A DNA stretch of 64,000 nt from Nocardia sp. MH4 (GCF_019266065.1 NZ_LPNR01000103.1:45291-109290), one strand, 5' to 3'; shown: positions 24,936 through 35,666, numbered from the stretch's first letter. Numbers and translations: made by a program. Notes: a model not told the origin generated them from the letters alone.

Positions 24936-26159
24936 CTACGCGGGGGCCGGCGCCCAGCGATCCGGTCCGAAGACCTCGTAGTGGATGTTCTCAGCCGCCA
25001 CGCCCTTGTCCAGGAGCGCCTCGCGCACGCTGAGCATGAAGGGCAGCGGTCCGCACAGGTAGGCGCGGGTGCCGTCGGCGATGGCGATCTCGCCGAGGTC
25101 GGCGCGGCCCTCCCGGAGCCCGTCTTCGGGTCGGCGGGCGCCGAGATCTTCATACCAGCGGTGCATGACCGCGAGGGGCAGCCGGTCGACGAGTTCGGCC
25201 AGCTCGGCGCGGTGGGCGTGGCTGCTGGGCGCGCGGTCGGCGTGGACCACCGAGACGGGGCGGGGGTCGGCGGTGTCGGCGAGGTGACCGAGCATGCCCA
25301 TCATCGGGGTGCAGCCGATGCCCGCGGAGATCAGCAGCAGCGGCGCGTCGTCGTCCGCGAGTACCAGATCTCCGAAGGGGGTGGTCACGTCGAGGATGTC
25401 ACCCTCGAAGACGTTGCGGTACAGGAAGTTCGAGACCTCGCCGGCGGGGGCGATCGACCCGTCGGGCAGCGTGTGCGGGTCGACGCGCTTGACGGTGATG
25501 CGCCAGTCTCCGGCGGAGGGCGCCGAGGACAGGCTGTACTGACGGATCTGGCGGGCGCCGTCTTCGAGGCGGACACCCACCGACAGGTATTGGCCCGGTG
25601 CGAAGGACGGCAGCGGCGCGCCGTCGAGCGAGGTGAGCACGAAGGAGACGGCGTCGGTCGACTCCTGGCGGCGCTCGCGCACCCGCGTCTGCCGCCAGAC
25701 GTGACCGTCGGCGACGCCCGCTGCCCGGTACAGTCCGGCTTCCATCGCGATGAGCGTGTCGGCCATCAGCCAGTACAGCTCGTCCCAGGCCGTCGCGACC
25801 TCGGCGGTGACGGCGTCACCGAGTACCTCGGCGATGGCATCGAAGAGATGCTTGTGCACGATCCGGTACTGCTCGGGCCGGATTCCCAAGGAGGCGTGCT
25901 TGTTCGCGATCCGCGAGAGGATGAGGTCCACCCGGTCCTGATCCGGTTCGAGTTGCAGCGCGGCGAAGGCGGCGATGGCGCCGGCGAGCGCCTTCTGCTG
26001 GTCGCCCTGCCGCTGGTTGCCGCGGTTGAACAGGTCGCGTTCGAGTTCGGGGTGCGCGGCGAACATCCTGCGGTAGAACAGGGCGGTGATATCGCCGATG
26101 GCGGCGCCGACTGCGGGCAGGGTGGCGCGGATGATCTCTTTCGCGGGGGCCGAGAGCAT
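24936..26159 (-). CDS. hmp: flavohemoprotein (nitric oxide dioxygenase)
   Basis: 407 residues. N-terminal globin (FYRRMFAAHPELERDLFN; heme His in YRIVHKHLFDAI), FAD-binding RQYSLSSAPSAGDW, NAD-binding LLISAGIGCTPMMGMLGHLA and YLCGPLPFM. All three domains are complete and normal in length. Oxidises NO to nitrate using O2 and NAD(P)H. It lies 1 bp downstream of the NsrR gene on the same strand, with an NsrR-type site before that gene, so it is NO-induced. Next to the dosR-dosS operon it forms part of an NO/hypoxia island. Confidence 0.95.
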   Translation of the reverse strand: MLSAPAKEIIRATLPAVGAAIGDITALFYRRMFAAHPELERDLFNRGNQRQGDQQKALAGAIAAFAALQLEPDQDRVDLILSRIANKHASLGIRPEQYRIVHKHLFDAIAEVLGDAVTAEVATAWDELYWLMADTLIAMEAGLYRAAGVADGHVWRQTRVRERRQESTDAVSFVLTSLDGAPLPSFAPGQYLSVGVRLEDGARQIRQYSLSSAPSAGDWRITVKRVDPHTLPDGSIAPAGEVSNFLYRNVFEGDILDVTTPFGDLVLADDDAPLLLISAGIGCTPMMGMLGHLADTADPRPVSVVHADRAPSSHAHRAELAELVDRLPLAVMHRWYEDLGARRPEDGLREGRADLGEIAIADGTRAYLCGPLPFMLSVREALLDKGVAAENIHYEVFGPDRWAPAPA

Positions 26160-26160
26160 G

Positions 26161-26631
26161 TCATTCTCCGTTCGTTGTGGCGGTGTCTAAGTGGGTGTCG
26201 CCCACGCGGGGGAGGGCGAGAAGAACTGTGCGGGTGGGGGTTCGGGTGAGGTCCTCGATCGTGAGGGCGTCGAGGGAGGCGAAGAAGGACTCTTGTGCGG
26301 TGCGCAGGGCCGACCGCAGGAGACAGTTCGCCCGCAGCGGGCACGGGGTGGCTCCGTCGCATTCGACGACTTCGCTCTCGCCTTCGAGCCGCCGCACCAG
26401 CCAGCCGACCGAAGCGGTGCGGCCGAGCTCGGTGATGGCGAGACCGCCGCGCCGTCCGCGCCGGGCGTCCACGATTCCGAGTTCGGCCAACCGGGTGATC
26501 ACTTTCGCCACGTGGGCGTAGGACACCGCCAGTTCGTCGGCGACCTCGCGGCTGCCCGGCCGATCGTCCGAGGTCACCGCGAGCCGCATGACGACGCGAA
26601 GTCCGAGGTCGGTGAAGCGGGTGAGCTGCAT
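26161..26631 (-). CDS. nsrR: Rrf2 family NO-sensing repressor NsrR
   Basis: 156 residues. Rrf2 winged helix (MQLTRFTDLGLRVVMRLAV; VADELAVSYAHVAKVITRLAELG) and the Fe-S cysteines Cys91, Cys97 and Cys103 in CDGATPCPLRANC, matching the three-Cys pattern of NsrR. NO damages the [4Fe-4S] cluster and releases DNA. Directly upstream of hmp, with a near-consensus NsrR operator starting 16 bp before the ATG, indicating autoregulation plus control of hmp. Confidence 0.93.
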   Translation of the reverse strand: MQLTRFTDLGLRVVMRLAVTSDDRPGSREVADELAVSYAHVAKVITRLAELGIVDARRGRRGGLAITELGRTASVGWLVRRLEGESEVVECDGATPCPLRANCLLRSALRTAQESFFASLDALTIEDLTRTPTRTVLLALPRVGDTHLDTATTNGE

Positions 26632-26647
26632 GGCCCGAACCTACAAT

Positions 26648-26670
26648 AATTCGTATTCGAGATACCAATT
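26648..26670. promoter_or_regulatory. NsrR operator
   Basis: AATTCGTATTC-GA-GATACCAATT: an 11-1-11-like imperfect palindrome with AATT ends and ATT/AT inner blocks, closely resembling the Streptomyces coelicolor hmpA/nsrR sites as I recall them. Located between the nsrR start and the intergenic region, it is AT-rich against a very GC-rich background. Confidence 0.75.
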
Positions 26671-26766
26671 TTGTGAGCCGGGTAACCGGAAGACGTACGG
26701 AGGGTTCGGCGTGGGCTCGGCCTGCCCCACCACGGCTTGCTGAGGCTAGGTGGGCCGAGCCGGGAA

Positions 26767-26919
26767 TCAGGGTCCGGCGGACCACCCGGACGAGGCGGTC
26801 GCGCGCTCCGTCGGCCGCGACCTGGACAGGTCGCGCGGTGGCATCCCGCTCAGGTTCGGGAAGATGCGGGTCGGCACCGTGGTTGGGGTGCGCGAATCGT
26901 CGATGGTCGGTGTGGTCAT
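26767..26919 (-). CDS. 50-residue hypothetical protein, putative DosR target
   Basis: Starts MTTPTIDDSRTPTTVPTR, with IFPNLSGMPPRDLSRSRP in the middle. Third-position GC is very high, as in true genes here, and GGGAGAAAAACC precedes ATG 26919. No family recognised; no membrane segment or Cys. Two DosR-like boxes (26997-27035) lie 80-115 bp upstream with nothing else for them to drive on this strand, since dosS ends at 27047. Existence is inferred from codon pattern and promoter. Confidence 0.5.
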   Translation of the reverse strand: MTTPTIDDSRTPTTVPTRIFPNLSGMPPRDLSRSRPTERATASSGWSAGP

Positions 26920-26996
26920 GGTTTTTCTCCCGGTACCGGCGGCGCACACGCGTCTTGGTGATGCATGAAGCGTCCGCCTCGCGGCGCACCCGGGGT

Positions 26997-27035
26997 AGAG
27001 ACCTCCGGCCTCGGAATGAGGACCAACCGGCCCTT
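26997..27035 (-). promoter_or_regulatory. paired DosR-like boxes
   Basis: AGAGACCTCCGGCCTC (26997-27012) and AGGACCAACCGGCCCTT (27019-27035), centres 22.5 bp apart. Both are palindromic about a short core and match the motif seen at other loci. They stand between the end of dosS and the 50-residue ORF on the minus strand. Confidence 0.6.
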
Positions 27036-27046
27036 GGGCCGGGTGA

Positions 27047-28855
<1,809 letters not shown>

Positions 28856-29488
28856 CTACTCGTCGAGTTTCGATGCCATGACAGCTGCTTGAGTGCGGCG
28901 TTCGACCCCGAGCTTGGTCAGCAGTCGGGAGACGTAGTTCTTGACGGTCTTCTCCGCCAGGTACATGCGCGCGGCGATCTGCCGATTGGTCAAGCCCTCG
29001 CCGAGCAGGGCGAGCAGGGTGCGTTCCTGTTCGGTGAGGGTGGCCAAGGGGCCTGTCTTCCCCGCCGCCTCGGTGCGCAGCTTGGTCATGAGAGCGGCCG
29101 CGGCGCGATTGTCCAGCAGGGACTTGCCAGCACTGACGTCGCGGATGGCGGTGATCAGCTCGAGGCTCTTGATGTCTTTGATGACATAGCCGCTGGCGCC
29201 GGCCAGAATGGCGTTGAGCATGGCTTGTTCGTCGGTGAACGAGGTGAGGATCAGGCACCGCAGCGCGGGGTTCGCCGAGAGCAGTTCACGGCAGAGCTCG
29301 ATGCCGTTGCCGTCCGGGAGCAGGACATCGAGCACGGCGACGTCCGGACACAGCGCGGGGATGCGAGCCAGCGCCTGCGAGCAGGTGCCGGCCTCGCCGA
29401 TGACCTCGAGGTCGGGCTCCAGGTCGATGAGATCGGCTACGCCGTGTCGAACGATTTCGTGATCGTCGACCAAAAAGACCTTGACCAT
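28856..29488 (-). CDS. dosR: dormancy response regulator DosR (DevR)
   Basis: 210 residues. Receiver domain: [20 protein letters not shown], phospho-acceptor Asp in [20 protein letters not shown], Thr/Ser switch [12 protein letters not shown], Lys in [12 protein letters not shown]. The C-terminal LuxR-type [24 protein letters not shown] then [26 protein letters not shown], is nearly residue for residue that of M. tuberculosis DosR. It is phosphorylated by DosS and activates hypoxia/NO genes through palindromic boxes, many of which lie in this window. Its start overlaps the end of the upstream USP frame by 52 bp. Confidence 0.96.
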   Translation of the reverse strand: MVKVFLVDDHEIVRHGVADLIDLEPDLEVIGEAGTCSQALARIPALCPDVAVLDVLLPDGNGIELCRELLSANPALRCLILTSFTDEQAMLNAILAGASGYVIKDIKSLELITAIRDVSAGKSLLDNRAAAALMTKLRTEAAGKTGPLATLTEQERTLLALLGEGLTNRQIAARMYLAEKTVKNYVSRLLTKLGVERRTQAAVMASKLDE

Positions 29489-30429
29489 GGGTGCGGACCT
29501 TTCGTTTCCTGTGACAGTTGCAGCCTACGGTGCGGTCGCGCGCCGTGCGATCGATGGTGATCGCCCGATCGTGGGCGCGCAACGATAACGGGTACCGGCG
29601 CATTGTCGAGTACCGTACGGCTCACTGATCCGAGGGTGAACCCGGCGATCCCGCCGCGGCCCCGGCTGCCGACGACGATCAACTGCGCGTCTTCGGCCGC
29701 GTCGAGGAGCCGCTGGGCGGGATCGCCCTCGGCGAGGATCCGCCGCACCCTGACGTGCGGAAACTCCTGGGCGTATCCGGCGAGACACGCCGACAACGTG
29801 GCTTGCGCCTGCTGAGCCTCGTCCAGCGCTGCCGGGTCGTCGCCGGTTCGGGTCCACGCCAGCAAGGCGACCACGTCGACGCCGCGCGCCGTGGCCTGTG
29901 CGAACGCGACCTCCACCGCGTGCGCACTGGCCGCGGACCCATCGATGCCGACCAGGATGGAACGGGAGCGCTCGGGCGCCGGGGCGGCGGGAACGACGAC
30001 CACCGGACACATCGAGCGCCGGACGAGCGCGGCGCTGGCCGAGCCGAGAACCGCCCGGTCGAAGGCATCCATTCCGCGAGTCCCGAGCACGAGCAGCCGC
30101 GCCGAGCGCGACCTCTTGCTGAGTGCCCGCACGGGGGCAGGCCACGCGAGCTCGGTCGAGATTTCGATGGTGTTCGCTCCGGCGACTCGCCGTGCCTCGC
30201 GCTCGGCGGCGGCCAGCGCGGCGATGCCCTCGTCCAGGTATGACTGGTGGTGCAGGCCCACTTCGCCCAGCCGAGAGCCCAGGTCCCATCCTGTCCCGAT
30301 GGCGTGCACCAGGTGTAACGGCACGTGCTGCAGACTCGCTTCCTCGGCAGCCCATCGAACTGCTGCCAGGGCGAGCTGGGAGTTGTCGACGCCGGCCATG
30401 ACCGGCCTGTCCCGCCGCGATGTCTTCAC
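29437..30429 (-). CDS. two-domain universal stress protein (Rv3134c-like position)
   Basis: 330 residues from GTG 30429 (GAGGTG 5 bases upstream). Two USP domains: [18 protein letters not shown] with [21 protein letters not shown], and [19 protein letters not shown] with [21 protein letters not shown], the latter holding the ATP-binding G-2X-G-9X-GS pattern. After the second domain ([10 protein letters not shown]) about 42 unconserved basic residues continue to a stop inside dosR, so the original stop seems lost. It occupies the place of Rv3134c, first gene of the M. tuberculosis USP-dosR-dosS operon. Confidence 0.9.
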   Translation of the reverse strand: MKTSRRDRPVMAGVDNSQLALAAVRWAAEEASLQHVPLHLVHAIGTGWDLGSRLGEVGLHHQSYLDEGIAALAAAEREARRVAGANTIEISTELAWPAPVRALSKRSRSARLLVLGTRGMDAFDRAVLGSASAALVRRSMCPVVVVPAAPAPERSRSILVGIDGSAASAHAVEVAFAQATARGVDVVALLAWTRTGDDPAALDEAQQAQATLSACLAGYAQEFPHVRVRRILAEGDPAQRLLDAAEDAQLIVVGSRGRGGIAGFTLGSVSRTVLDNAPVPVIVARPRSGDHHRSHGARPHRRLQLSQETKGPHPWSRSFWSTITKSFDTA

Positions 30430-30505
30430 CGGGACACCTCGGTATCGGCGGCACCGTCGGGATGAGCCAGGGCACCCCAGTTCGAGCAGCGACGCCTGTG
30501 GCCCG

Positions 30506-30958
30506 TCATGCCGGCGACGATCCGTACGGGAGGGGCGGGGAGAAGCCGGCGCGCGCGCTCGGCCGACGCAGCCGGTAGGCGAGCAGGCACACGGCGACGC
30601 CGAGCAGCCCGAATACTGGCTGCAGCCAGTTGAACCGGCCGATGATGAACGGCTGCAGCGTGACCCAGCCGACCAGCAGAAGGCCGCTGTACGACCCGAC
30701 GATCGCCGTCCTGGGGTCGGCGCGCACCCCGAGGGCCGCGGTAGCCGCCATCGGCACTCCGACGATCGTGGCCAGGAGCAGTCCGGCGAGGATCTGACTG
30801 CTGAACGGGAGGCGGGCGGTGATCTCGTCGCCGAGGTCGACGCCACCGCCGACGAGACCGAGGGCGCCCACGAAGGCCCACAGCGCCACGAATCCGGCAG
30901 TGCCGACGAGGCCCGCGCGTAGCGCGCGTCGAGTCTTGCGTTGTTCGAAGGTGGACAT
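30506..30958 (-). CDS. four-helix membrane protein, DosR-island paralogue
   Basis: 150 residues from ATG 30958, preceded by AGGAGG with a 7-base spacer. Four hydrophobic segments: VGTAGFVALWAFVGALGLVG, ILAGLLLATIVGVPMAATAA, IVGSYSGLLLVGWVTLQPFI, LQPVFGLLGVAVCLLAYRL. It is similar in layout and motifs (LW/WAF.GA.GL, GVPMA, FxWLQPV) to the protein at 47501-47944, so the two are paralogues. Both sit beside USP genes in the DosR island. No named family recognised. It precedes the USP-dosR-dosS genes on the same strand by 76 bp. Confidence 0.8.
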   Translation of the reverse strand: MSTFEQRKTRRALRAGLVGTAGFVALWAFVGALGLVGGGVDLGDEITARLPFSSQILAGLLLATIVGVPMAATAALGVRADPRTAIVGSYSGLLLVGWVTLQPFIIGRFNWLQPVFGLLGVAVCLLAYRLRRPSARAGFSPPLPYGSSPA

Positions 30959-31177
30959 GATTGTGCCTCCTGGTGAGCTACTTACTCCCACCGAGCACGT
31001 CGGAGAGAGGTCGACGGGGTGTGGGTGGTGGTCGCCGGTCGTCAGGTGCCGGACCGATGCGCAGGGCGACCTGGGGACCGGGGATGGCCGATGAGGCTGC
31101 TGAGCAGTCGTCGACCCGCGACGAGTTCGGTGATCTGGGTCAGCGCGCAGGTCGGCAACCCGGAAGCGGCGCACTCG

Positions 31178-31345
31178 ATCGAAATAGCCGGACCTGTCGG
31201 GGTCGCGGCGCAGTGACAGTCGCGAACTGTCGAAGTCCCATCGCCACGGCTGGGTGTTGTGGATCGACGGGACGCGGCACGCCAGCTGAATCCCTGCCCG
31301 GATAGTCCACCGGCTGGGGACCGCGGGGGCTGGTCCATAGGTCAT
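31178..31345 (-). pseudogene. Acg-type nitroreductase remnant
   Basis: From an ATG at 31345 the minus strand reads an Acg-family N-terminus: ACRVPSIHNTQPWRWDFD followed by SSRLSLRRDPDR. The intact Acg-like gene at 43055 has GRAPSRRNTQPWRWRVTDRAVHLYLDPRY at the same place. After about 56 residues the similarity stops, and the frame does not continue as a nitroreductase (intact genes ~300-330 residues). DosR-like boxes remain 20-75 bp upstream. A truncated gene whose promoter may now serve the downstream membrane protein, USP and dosR-dosS genes. Confidence 0.65.
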
Positions 31346-31564
31346 AGCGGCCAGTGTGCTCGGGACGGGCCCTTCTCCGGGACGGCCATTACGCCTGTCT
31401 GGTGAGGACCAAATGCCCTCGGTCACGTCGGCCGGAGCGACCCAGCGAGCGCGCCTCTGCCGAACCCGCCCGGCGATCGGGCGGGTCGGACGAACGGCGG
31501 GCCAACCTCGCCGCACCCGACATCGCGAACCGCTGACGGCCCGACGACCGGTTCGGTGCGGCCG
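31346..31564. promoter_or_regulatory. intergenic region with DosR-like boxes at 31362-31419
   Basis: GGGACGGGCCCTT (31362-31374) and AGGACCAAATGCCCT (31405-31419) have centres 45 bp apart, twice the usual ~22 bp spacing, with a poorer element near 31390 between them. They precede the acg relic and the membrane-USP-dosR-dosS genes on the minus strand. The remaining bases to the end of the TauE/SafE gene show no gene. Confidence 0.55.
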
Positions 31565-32338
31565 CTAACGGAGGAAGAGCACTTCGATGATGACGAAGGC
31601 CGCCACGGTGAAGATCAGGAAGGCGAACCACCGCTGGAGCCGTGCGACGTCGACCCGCTGTCCATACCGGCCCGCGACGAGCGATCCGCCGATGGCGGTC
31701 GCGGTGAACGCCGCGGCGACGCGCCAGTCGAGGCTGAGATCACCGAGGTAGGCGAGCAGCCCGGAGGCCGAATTGGCGGTGACGATCACCAGGGATGTGC
31801 CGATCGCGACCGACATCTCGATGCCGAGCAGGAGGACGAGGGCAGGGACGATGAGGAAGCCGCCGCCGACCCCGAACAGTCCGGTCAGAAAGCCGACGCC
31901 GAGTCCGACGGGCACGGCACGGGAGGCGCAGCGGCGCCAATTGATGGTCGATCCGTCGACCCGGCACGCGGTACCGATGCTGTCGTCACTCGCGAGCATC
32001 CGGGTTCCAGCGGCGATCATGACCACGGCGAATCCGGCGAGGGTCAGCGAAGGGGGAAGGTAGCGGTTCACGGCGCTTCCCGCGAACGCGGCAGGAAGTC
32101 CGGTCACGGCGAACACGCCCGCGACTCGCCACTGCACGAGACCCGACCGGATCTTGGGGATGGCGCCGACCAGTGCGGAAACGCCGACGACGAGCAGCGA
32201 CATCGGCACCGCCTGGCCGAGCGGAATCCCCAGTCCGTAGACGAGCCCTGGCACGGCGAGAATCGACCCGCCGCCGCCGAGGAGGCCGAGCAGGATGCCG
32301 ATGACAGCACCCAGCAGCACGGAGACGAGGATCGTCAA
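31565..32338 (-). CDS. TauE/SafE family sulfite/organosulfur exporter
   Basis: 257 residues, seven or eight transmembrane helices with the paired TauE/SafE repeats: LLGLLGGGGSILAVPGLVYGLG and FLTGLFGVGGGFLIVPALVLLLG. In cst operons this exporter removes sulfite made during persulfide oxidation. It is the last gene of the csoR-type repressor, DUF2892, DUF302, tauE series on the minus strand, and the CstR-type operator lies at the head of that series. Confidence 0.92.
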   Translation of the reverse strand: MTILVSVLLGAVIGILLGLLGGGGSILAVPGLVYGLGIPLGQAVPMSLLVVGVSALVGAIPKIRSGLVQWRVAGVFAVTGLPAAFAGSAVNRYLPPSLTLAGFAVVMIAAGTRMLASDDSIGTACRVDGSTINWRRCASRAVPVGLGVGFLTGLFGVGGGFLIVPALVLLLGIEMSVAIGTSLVIVTANSASGLLAYLGDLSLDWRVAAAFTATAIGGSLVAGRYGQRVDVARLQRWFAFLIFTVAAFVIIEVLFLR

Positions 32339-32390
32339 CGATGTCTCCTTCTGGACGCGGGTGTCGTGATGTCCTCGTCGGACGCTCGCG

Positions 32391-32804
32391 CTACTGCGCT
32401 CGATCGCCGGTGGTCAGTGCGTCGATCGCGGCCTGCAGGCGGCGGCCCGCCTCGTCGGCGATCGGCGCGAGGGCGGGTTGGTCGGTGACCTGGACGAGCA
32501 GCTGCGGATTCATCGCCTCGACCACAACGGTGCCCGGCACGGCCGCGTCCTCCCGGACGACCACATTGCAGGGCAGCAGCAGTCCGATCTGCCGGTTCGC
32601 CTCCACTGCGCGGTGCGCGAGTGGCGGGTTACAGGCGCCGAGGATCAGATAGCGCTCCATGTCCGCGTCGAGTTTGGCCTTCAAGGTGGCCTGCATGTCG
32701 ATCTCGGTGAGTACACCGAACCCTTGTTCCTGCAACGCCGCTCGGGTGCGGGTGACCGCTTCGGCGAACGATGTCGTCAACGTGGTGGACAGCGCGAGGT
32801 TCAT
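32391..32804 (-). CDS. DUF302 domain protein
   Basis: 137 residues from ATG 32804 (GGAG 8 bases upstream). DUF302 core: FAEAVTRTRAALQEQGFGVLTEIDMQATLKAKL, ILGACNPPLAHRAVE, IGLLLPCNVVVRE. Two Cys, in GACNPP and LPCNV, are family-typical and may bind a thiol or metal. Function unknown, but DUF302 genes frequently accompany sulfur or copper redox operons. Between the DUF2892 protein and the TauE/SafE exporter in a probable operon. Confidence 0.9.
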   Translation of the reverse strand: MNLALSTTLTTSFAEAVTRTRAALQEQGFGVLTEIDMQATLKAKLDADMERYLILGACNPPLAHRAVEANRQIGLLLPCNVVVREDAAVPGTVVVEAMNPQLLVQVTDQPALAPIADEAGRRLQAAIDALTTGDRAQ

Positions 32805-32844
32805 CGATGGTCTCCGTTCTGGTTGGTCCGGGTTCTGCACTGGG

Positions 32845-33099
32845 CTAGTGGCCGGTAGGTCGGACTCGGCAGCCGGCGCGTTCGAGTCCGACCTTCTCCA
32901 TGATCAGACTGGCGGGGCACCAGCCGACGGCGGCGTAGAAGACGAGATTGACGCCGACGAAGGTCGTGAGCAGCAGCCACCAGGGCGTGAAGACGAGGGC
33001 CGAGGCCACACTCACCAGCACGATCGCTCCGGCCATGAGTGGCACAACTCGTTCGACAGTCCAGCCCTGATGTCGGGGTAGGTTTCCCACCGGGTTCAC
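32845..33099 (-). CDS. DUF2892 (YgaP-like) inner membrane protein
   Basis: 84 residues, two transmembrane helices with the DUF2892 pattern: RVVPLMAGAIVLVSVASAL and WWLLLTTFVGVNLVFYAAVGWCPASLIMEKVG. The WCP motif is the conserved Cys of this family, often fused to rhodanese domains. GTG at 33099 is given, but a GTG at 33090 has better spacing from GGAAGG and may be the true start. Part of the persulfide operon, 11 bp after the repressor gene. Confidence 0.85.
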   Translation of the reverse strand: MNPVGNLPRHQGWTVERVVPLMAGAIVLVSVASALVFTPWWLLLTTFVGVNLVFYAAVGWCPASLIMEKVGLERAGCRVRPTGH

Positions 33100-33110
33100 C
33101 TTCCTTGTCG

Positions 33111-33404
<294 letters not shown>

Positions 33405-33410
33405 TCAAGT

Positions 33411-33426
33411 ATACCCTAGGGGGTAT
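33411..33426. promoter_or_regulatory. CstR operator upstream of the repressor operon
   Basis: ATACCCTAGGGGGTAT, identical to the sequence at 36028-36043 and matching the CsoR/CstR GC-box palindrome with AT ends. It controls the minus-strand operon repressor, DUF2892, DUF302 and tauE. Its right half overlaps the terminator hairpin of the MMPL gene. Confidence 0.8.
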
Positions 33427-33458
33427 GTGTGGTGGGGTAACCCGCACCACACATACCC
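33421..33458 (-). terminator. hairpin terminator after the MMPL gene
   Basis: GGGTATGTGTGGTG (33421-33434) pairs perfectly with CACCACACATACCC (33445-33458), with GGGT/ACCC in the loop. It lies 8 bp past the MMPL stop and separates that transcript from the repressor operon. No clear T-run, as usual in this GC range. Confidence 0.65.
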
Positions 33459-33466
33459 CGTTCGCG

Positions 33467-35653
33467 TCAGCCGTGCGAGAAGCTGACCTTCGGTAAGGCG
33501 CGCCGCAGCCAGGCCGGTGACCACCAGGCGGCGTGGCCGGTCAAGCGCAGCAGCACCGGCAGCAGGATCAGGCGGATGAACACCGCGTCCAGCAGCACGG
33601 CGACGCCGAGGATGATTCCCATCTCCTTGGGCGGCAGCGGCTCCGCGAGCGCGAAGGTGAAGAACACCGCGACCATCACCGCGGCGGCGGCCGCGATGAT
33701 GCGGCCCGAATGAGCCAGACCCATGACATGCGCGACGTGCGGATCACCGGATTCCTCATAGTGCTCCTTGGCGGTCGCGAGCAGGAATACCGTGTAGTCC
33801 ATCGCGATGGCGAAGATCATCGCGAAGAAGAACACCGGCCCCCAGCCGTCCAGAAAGCCTTGCGGGGTGAACCCGAGCAGGCTCGCGCCGTGGCCGTCCT
33901 GGAAGATCAGCTTGGCCACGCCGAACGCCGCCGCGGTCGAGAGCAGGCTCACCACGGTCCCGAGGATGGCGATGAGCGGAGCCTGGAGCGCGACCAGCAG
34001 CAGTGCGAAGCCGAGCACGAGGATGACGCCGATGATCACCGGCAGGTAGTCGTCGAGGGCTTGCTGGAGGTCGAGGTTCTCCGCCGGGGCGCCGCCGACC
34101 AGCGCCTGCGACGGCAGATCGGCGCGCAAGCGATCGAGGATCGCGCCCATCTCCGCATCCGACGGGTCGACGGCCGGGATCGCCTGGAGCATCACATGAT
34201 CGGAGCCGTCCGCGCTCGGCATCGGCGGTGTGACCATGGCGATGCCCTCGGTCGTCCTGGCGGTGGCGGCGGTAGCCTCGGCATCGGCTGCGGGGGCGAT
34301 GATCTGGTACATACCGGGCGCGCCCTCGCCCATCTGAGCCTGAATCAGTTCGTATCCCTGGCGCACCGAAGCGTCGGCGGGCACGACCTGTATCGAGGGC
34401 ATGGCCACCTTCAGGCCGAGTACCGGCAGCGCCAACGCCGTCAGCACCAGGAGGGAGCCGATGGCGAAGGGCCAGGGGTGCCTGTGCAGCAGATTTCCCC
34501 AGGACTCGAACCGGGGTGACCGGTGCTGCTGGCGGGTGGCGTACGGCAGCGATCCAGCGTTGATCTTCGGGCCGAGTGCGCCCAGTGCCGCCGGGAGCAG
34601 GGTCAGCGTCGCGGCGAGCACGAATGCGACGGCGAGCATGATGCCCACGGCCATGGTCCGCACCGCGGGTGCGGGGACGAGCAACACGGCGGACAGGCTC
34701 ACCAGCACGGTCAAGCCGGACAGGACGACCGCCTTGCCTGCGGTGTCCATCGTCTCGGCGACGGCGGCAGGGGTATCTGTGGCCTTTCGCAGCGCATCGC
34801 GGAACCTCGCGACGATGAAGAGGGCGTAGTCGATGCCGAGCGCCAGGGCGAACATCATGGCGAAATTCATCGCCCACACCGAGATCGGGGTGGCCGAGTT
34901 GAGCAGCACCAGGCCGCCGGCGGAGGCCACCAGACCTGCGAGGGTCAGCAGCAGTGGCAGGCCCGCGGCGACCAGTGAGCCGAACGCGAGCACCATGATC
35001 GCCAGTGTCACCGGCCAGGAGAGCATCTCCGCCTTGATCATGGCGTCGTGGTTGGCCTTGTTGAACTCGCTCCACAGTGCGGAAGCGCCGGTGGGGTAGA
35101 CCTCGATGTCCGCCGTCGACAGCGCGGTCAGCTTGTGCCCGAGGTCGTCGACCGCCTTGACCATCTCGTCCGTGCTCGCGGCGGAGCCGGCGATCAAGAC
35201 GCCGGTATGACCGTCCGGGCTGATCGTCATCCCGGGCTGGGGGGCGATGACGTCGCCGAAGCGGTCGTCGCCCTGGAGCAGGGCGATCGCCTCGGCGAGG
35301 ACCTGCTGCATCGACGGATCCGAAACCGGCACGGAATCCGAGTGCACGACCACCTGCACCGCGGCGGAGGAATTCCCGCCGAAGTGCTGCTGTGCCAGCT
35401 CGCGGACGCGCACCGACTCCGAGCCGTTGGCCTGCCAGCCGGCGCCCGCCAGGGAGTTGAACACGCCCGGCGCCGCGGCGCCGAGAGCGACCAGCGCGAT
35501 CAACCACACACCGAAGACCCACTTCGTGTGCGTGGCCATCCGCGCACCCCAGCGGGCCAGCGCCCCGCCGGGGATCCCCGGCGGGGCGGATCCGTGCTCG
35601 GGTTTCGATGTCGTCGGCGACAGTTCACCGGCGGATGTGGTGTTGCTGCTCAA
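33467..35653 (-). CDS. MMPL family RND transporter
   Basis: 728 residues, 12 transmembrane helices in the MMPL pattern with two periplasmic loops. Key features are GIDYALFIVARFRDAL in helix 4 and AMDYTVFLLATAKEHYEESGD in helix 10, each with the proton-relay Asp-Tyr pair. Start TTG 35653 has AAGGAG 7 bases upstream. MMPL exporters move lipids or siderophores in mycolata; here the promoter carries ATACGGGAGGGGGTAT (35667-35682), a CstR-type operator overlapping the ribosome site, so export is tied to the sulfur-stress regulon. Substrate unknown. Confidence 0.9.
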   Translation of the reverse strand: MSSNTTSAGELSPTTSKPEHGSAPPGIPGGALARWGARMATHTKWVFGVWLIALVALGAAAPGVFNSLAGAGWQANGSESVRVRELAQQHFGGNSSAAVQVVVHSDSVPVSDPSMQQVLAEAIALLQGDDRFGDVIAPQPGMTISPDGHTGVLIAGSAASTDEMVKAVDDLGHKLTALSTADIEVYPTGASALWSEFNKANHDAMIKAEMLSWPVTLAIMVLAFGSLVAAGLPLLLTLAGLVASAGGLVLLNSATPISVWAMNFAMMFALALGIDYALFIVARFRDALRKATDTPAAVAETMDTAGKAVVLSGLTVLVSLSAVLLVPAPAVRTMAVGIMLAVAFVLAATLTLLPAALGALGPKINAGSLPYATRQQHRSPRFESWGNLLHRHPWPFAIGSLLVLTALALPVLGLKVAMPSIQVVPADASVRQGYELIQAQMGEGAPGMYQIIAPAADAEATAATARTTEGIAMVTPPMPSADGSDHVMLQAIPAVDPSDAEMGAILDRLRADLPSQALVGGAPAENLDLQQALDDYLPVIIGVILVLGFALLLVALQAPLIAILGTVVSLLSTAAAFGVAKLIFQDGHGASLLGFTPQGFLDGWGPVFFFAMIFAIAMDYTVFLLATAKEHYEESGDPHVAHVMGLAHSGRIIAAAAAVMVAVFFTFALAEPLPPKEMGIILGVAVLLDAVFIRLILLPVLLRLTGHAAWWSPAWLRRALPKVSFSHG

Positions 35654-35666
35654 TGCGAGGCTCCTT

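Noticed and set aside
33411..33426. CsoR-type copper repressor and copper operators
   Set aside because: The His of the Cu(I) triad is Gly60, no copper ATPase or chaperone gene is present, and the neighbours are sulfur enzymes. CstR fits better, though copper is not fully excluded.
33421..33458. CRISPR or mobile element end
   Set aside because: The inverted repeat is single, lies just after a stop codon and has no transposase or repeat array nearby; it reads as a terminator.
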